Source: Fimbriimonadaceae bacterium (GTDB taxonomy: Bacteria; Armatimonadota; Fimbriimonadia; Fimbriimonadales; Fimbriimonadaceae). From it: a DNA stretch of 5,894 bases. A program made the translations under genes and the position numbers. The stretch is taken from positions 1 to 5,894 of the forward strand of contig CANFJD010000176.1 of the NCBI GenBank assembly GCA_947447315.1. Reading direction: 5' to 3'. Below the pieces are notes generated by a model that saw only the letters and a list, made by a program, of their open reading frames with translations, was not told the origin of the DNA and did not search any database. Of this stretch, positions 5,671-5,894 are shown one piece after another (within the stretch, counting starts at the first letter, position 1; each line of letters opens with the position of its first letter).

Positions 5671-5894
5671 GGTTGCTCCAATTTTTGCATTAATTTCTCA
5701 AAATTCTCGCGCTTAGCCAGCAGTCGCGTGTAATCGTTAGCCACCTGAAATCCCATGAACGGGACGATGAACGGGGCAAAAACGACGCTCGATTGACCAA
5801 GAATTCCCGCCAATGGTTTATGCATCTCCAGAGCCAGCATTGCCGGCACCGATAATTTCCGCTTCTGAATCTCCTCCGCCACTCGGTTGATCAA
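5664..5894 (-). CDS. Small LEMHKPL-motif protein with one hydrophobic segment (5' end cut by window)
   Basis: Seventy-six codons are visible and the frame is open to the window edge. The first visible codon is TTG, so the true start may lie outside. Seen: a charged N-terminal part (visible residues 1-13), a conserved-looking block LSVPAMLALEMHKPL (14-28), a hydrophobic stretch rich in Gly, Phe and Pro (about 29-50), then a charged helical tail (RENFEKLMQKLEQ, 62-74). The layout suggests a small protein inserted in or lying on the membrane. I recall similar short proteins with an LExHKPL motif from several bacterial phyla but know no function, so none is given. It overlaps the next gene by 7 nt (ATGTTAA holds both the start and the stop), so the two are probably translationally coupled. 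The role is unknown; that it is a real gene is well supported by coupling and by the Shine-Dalgarno sequence of the next gene lying inside it. Confidence 0.75.
   Translation of the reverse strand: MINRVAEEIQKRKLSVPAMLALEMHKPLAGILGQSSVVFAPFIVPFMGFQVANDYTRLLAKRENFEKLMQKLEQPC
5676..5679 (-). promoter_or_regulatory. Shine-Dalgarno of the DUF6754-like gene
   Basis: GGAG on the coding strand, 5 nt before the ATG at 5670, inside the end of the upstream small gene. It supports this ATG as the start and shows that the 7-nt gene overlap is genuine. Confidence 0.65.

Overview
All genes in this window lie on the minus strand and cover it almost without gaps, so it reads from the right edge (5894) to the left edge (1). 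G+C is moderate, roughly half by eye. The organism is a bacterium. A DUF6754-type membrane protein, a RecO without its zinc cysteines and an Opp/Dpp-type lipoprotein would suit a Chloroflexota- or Armatimonadota-like lineage (my leaning is Armatimonadota). That placement comes from remembered protein families, not a search, and is weak.

Right part (5894 to 2113): five tightly coupled genes for a membrane system I cannot assign to any characterised pathway. In transcription order they are: (1) the 3' part of a small protein with an LEMHKPL motif and one hydrophobic segment; (2) a 311-residue protein with two membrane anchors and a DUF6754-like domain; (3) a 7-helix membrane protein; (4) a 318-residue protein with a transmembrane helix at each end and a large alpha/beta domain between; (5) a 6-helix membrane protein. 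Their junctions overlap by 7, 4, 1 and 1 nt, and each internal start has a clear Shine-Dalgarno sequence. They are probably made together and assemble as one complex. The large domains of genes 2 and 4 show the same sequence blocks in the same order and spacing, so they may be diverged versions of one domain. Charge patterns place one inside the cytoplasm and the other outside.

Middle part (2109 to 1360): recO, the recombination mediator, begins 3 nt after gene 5 stops. It is in the same reading frame and has no recognisable Shine-Dalgarno sequence. Codons 15-26 form a perfect 10-bp hairpin followed at once by six T on the coding strand, which is the form of an intrinsic terminator. Together these suggest that recO expression from the membrane operon may depend on translational coupling, with polar termination when coupling fails.

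Left part (1348 to 1): a lipoprotein of the family 5 (oligopeptide/dipeptide) solute-binding proteins, cut by the window edge at its C-terminus. It starts 11 nt after recO ends.

I saw no RNA genes, mobile elements, CRISPR arrays or non-coding stretch longer than 11 nt. The promoter of the membrane operon must lie beyond 5894.
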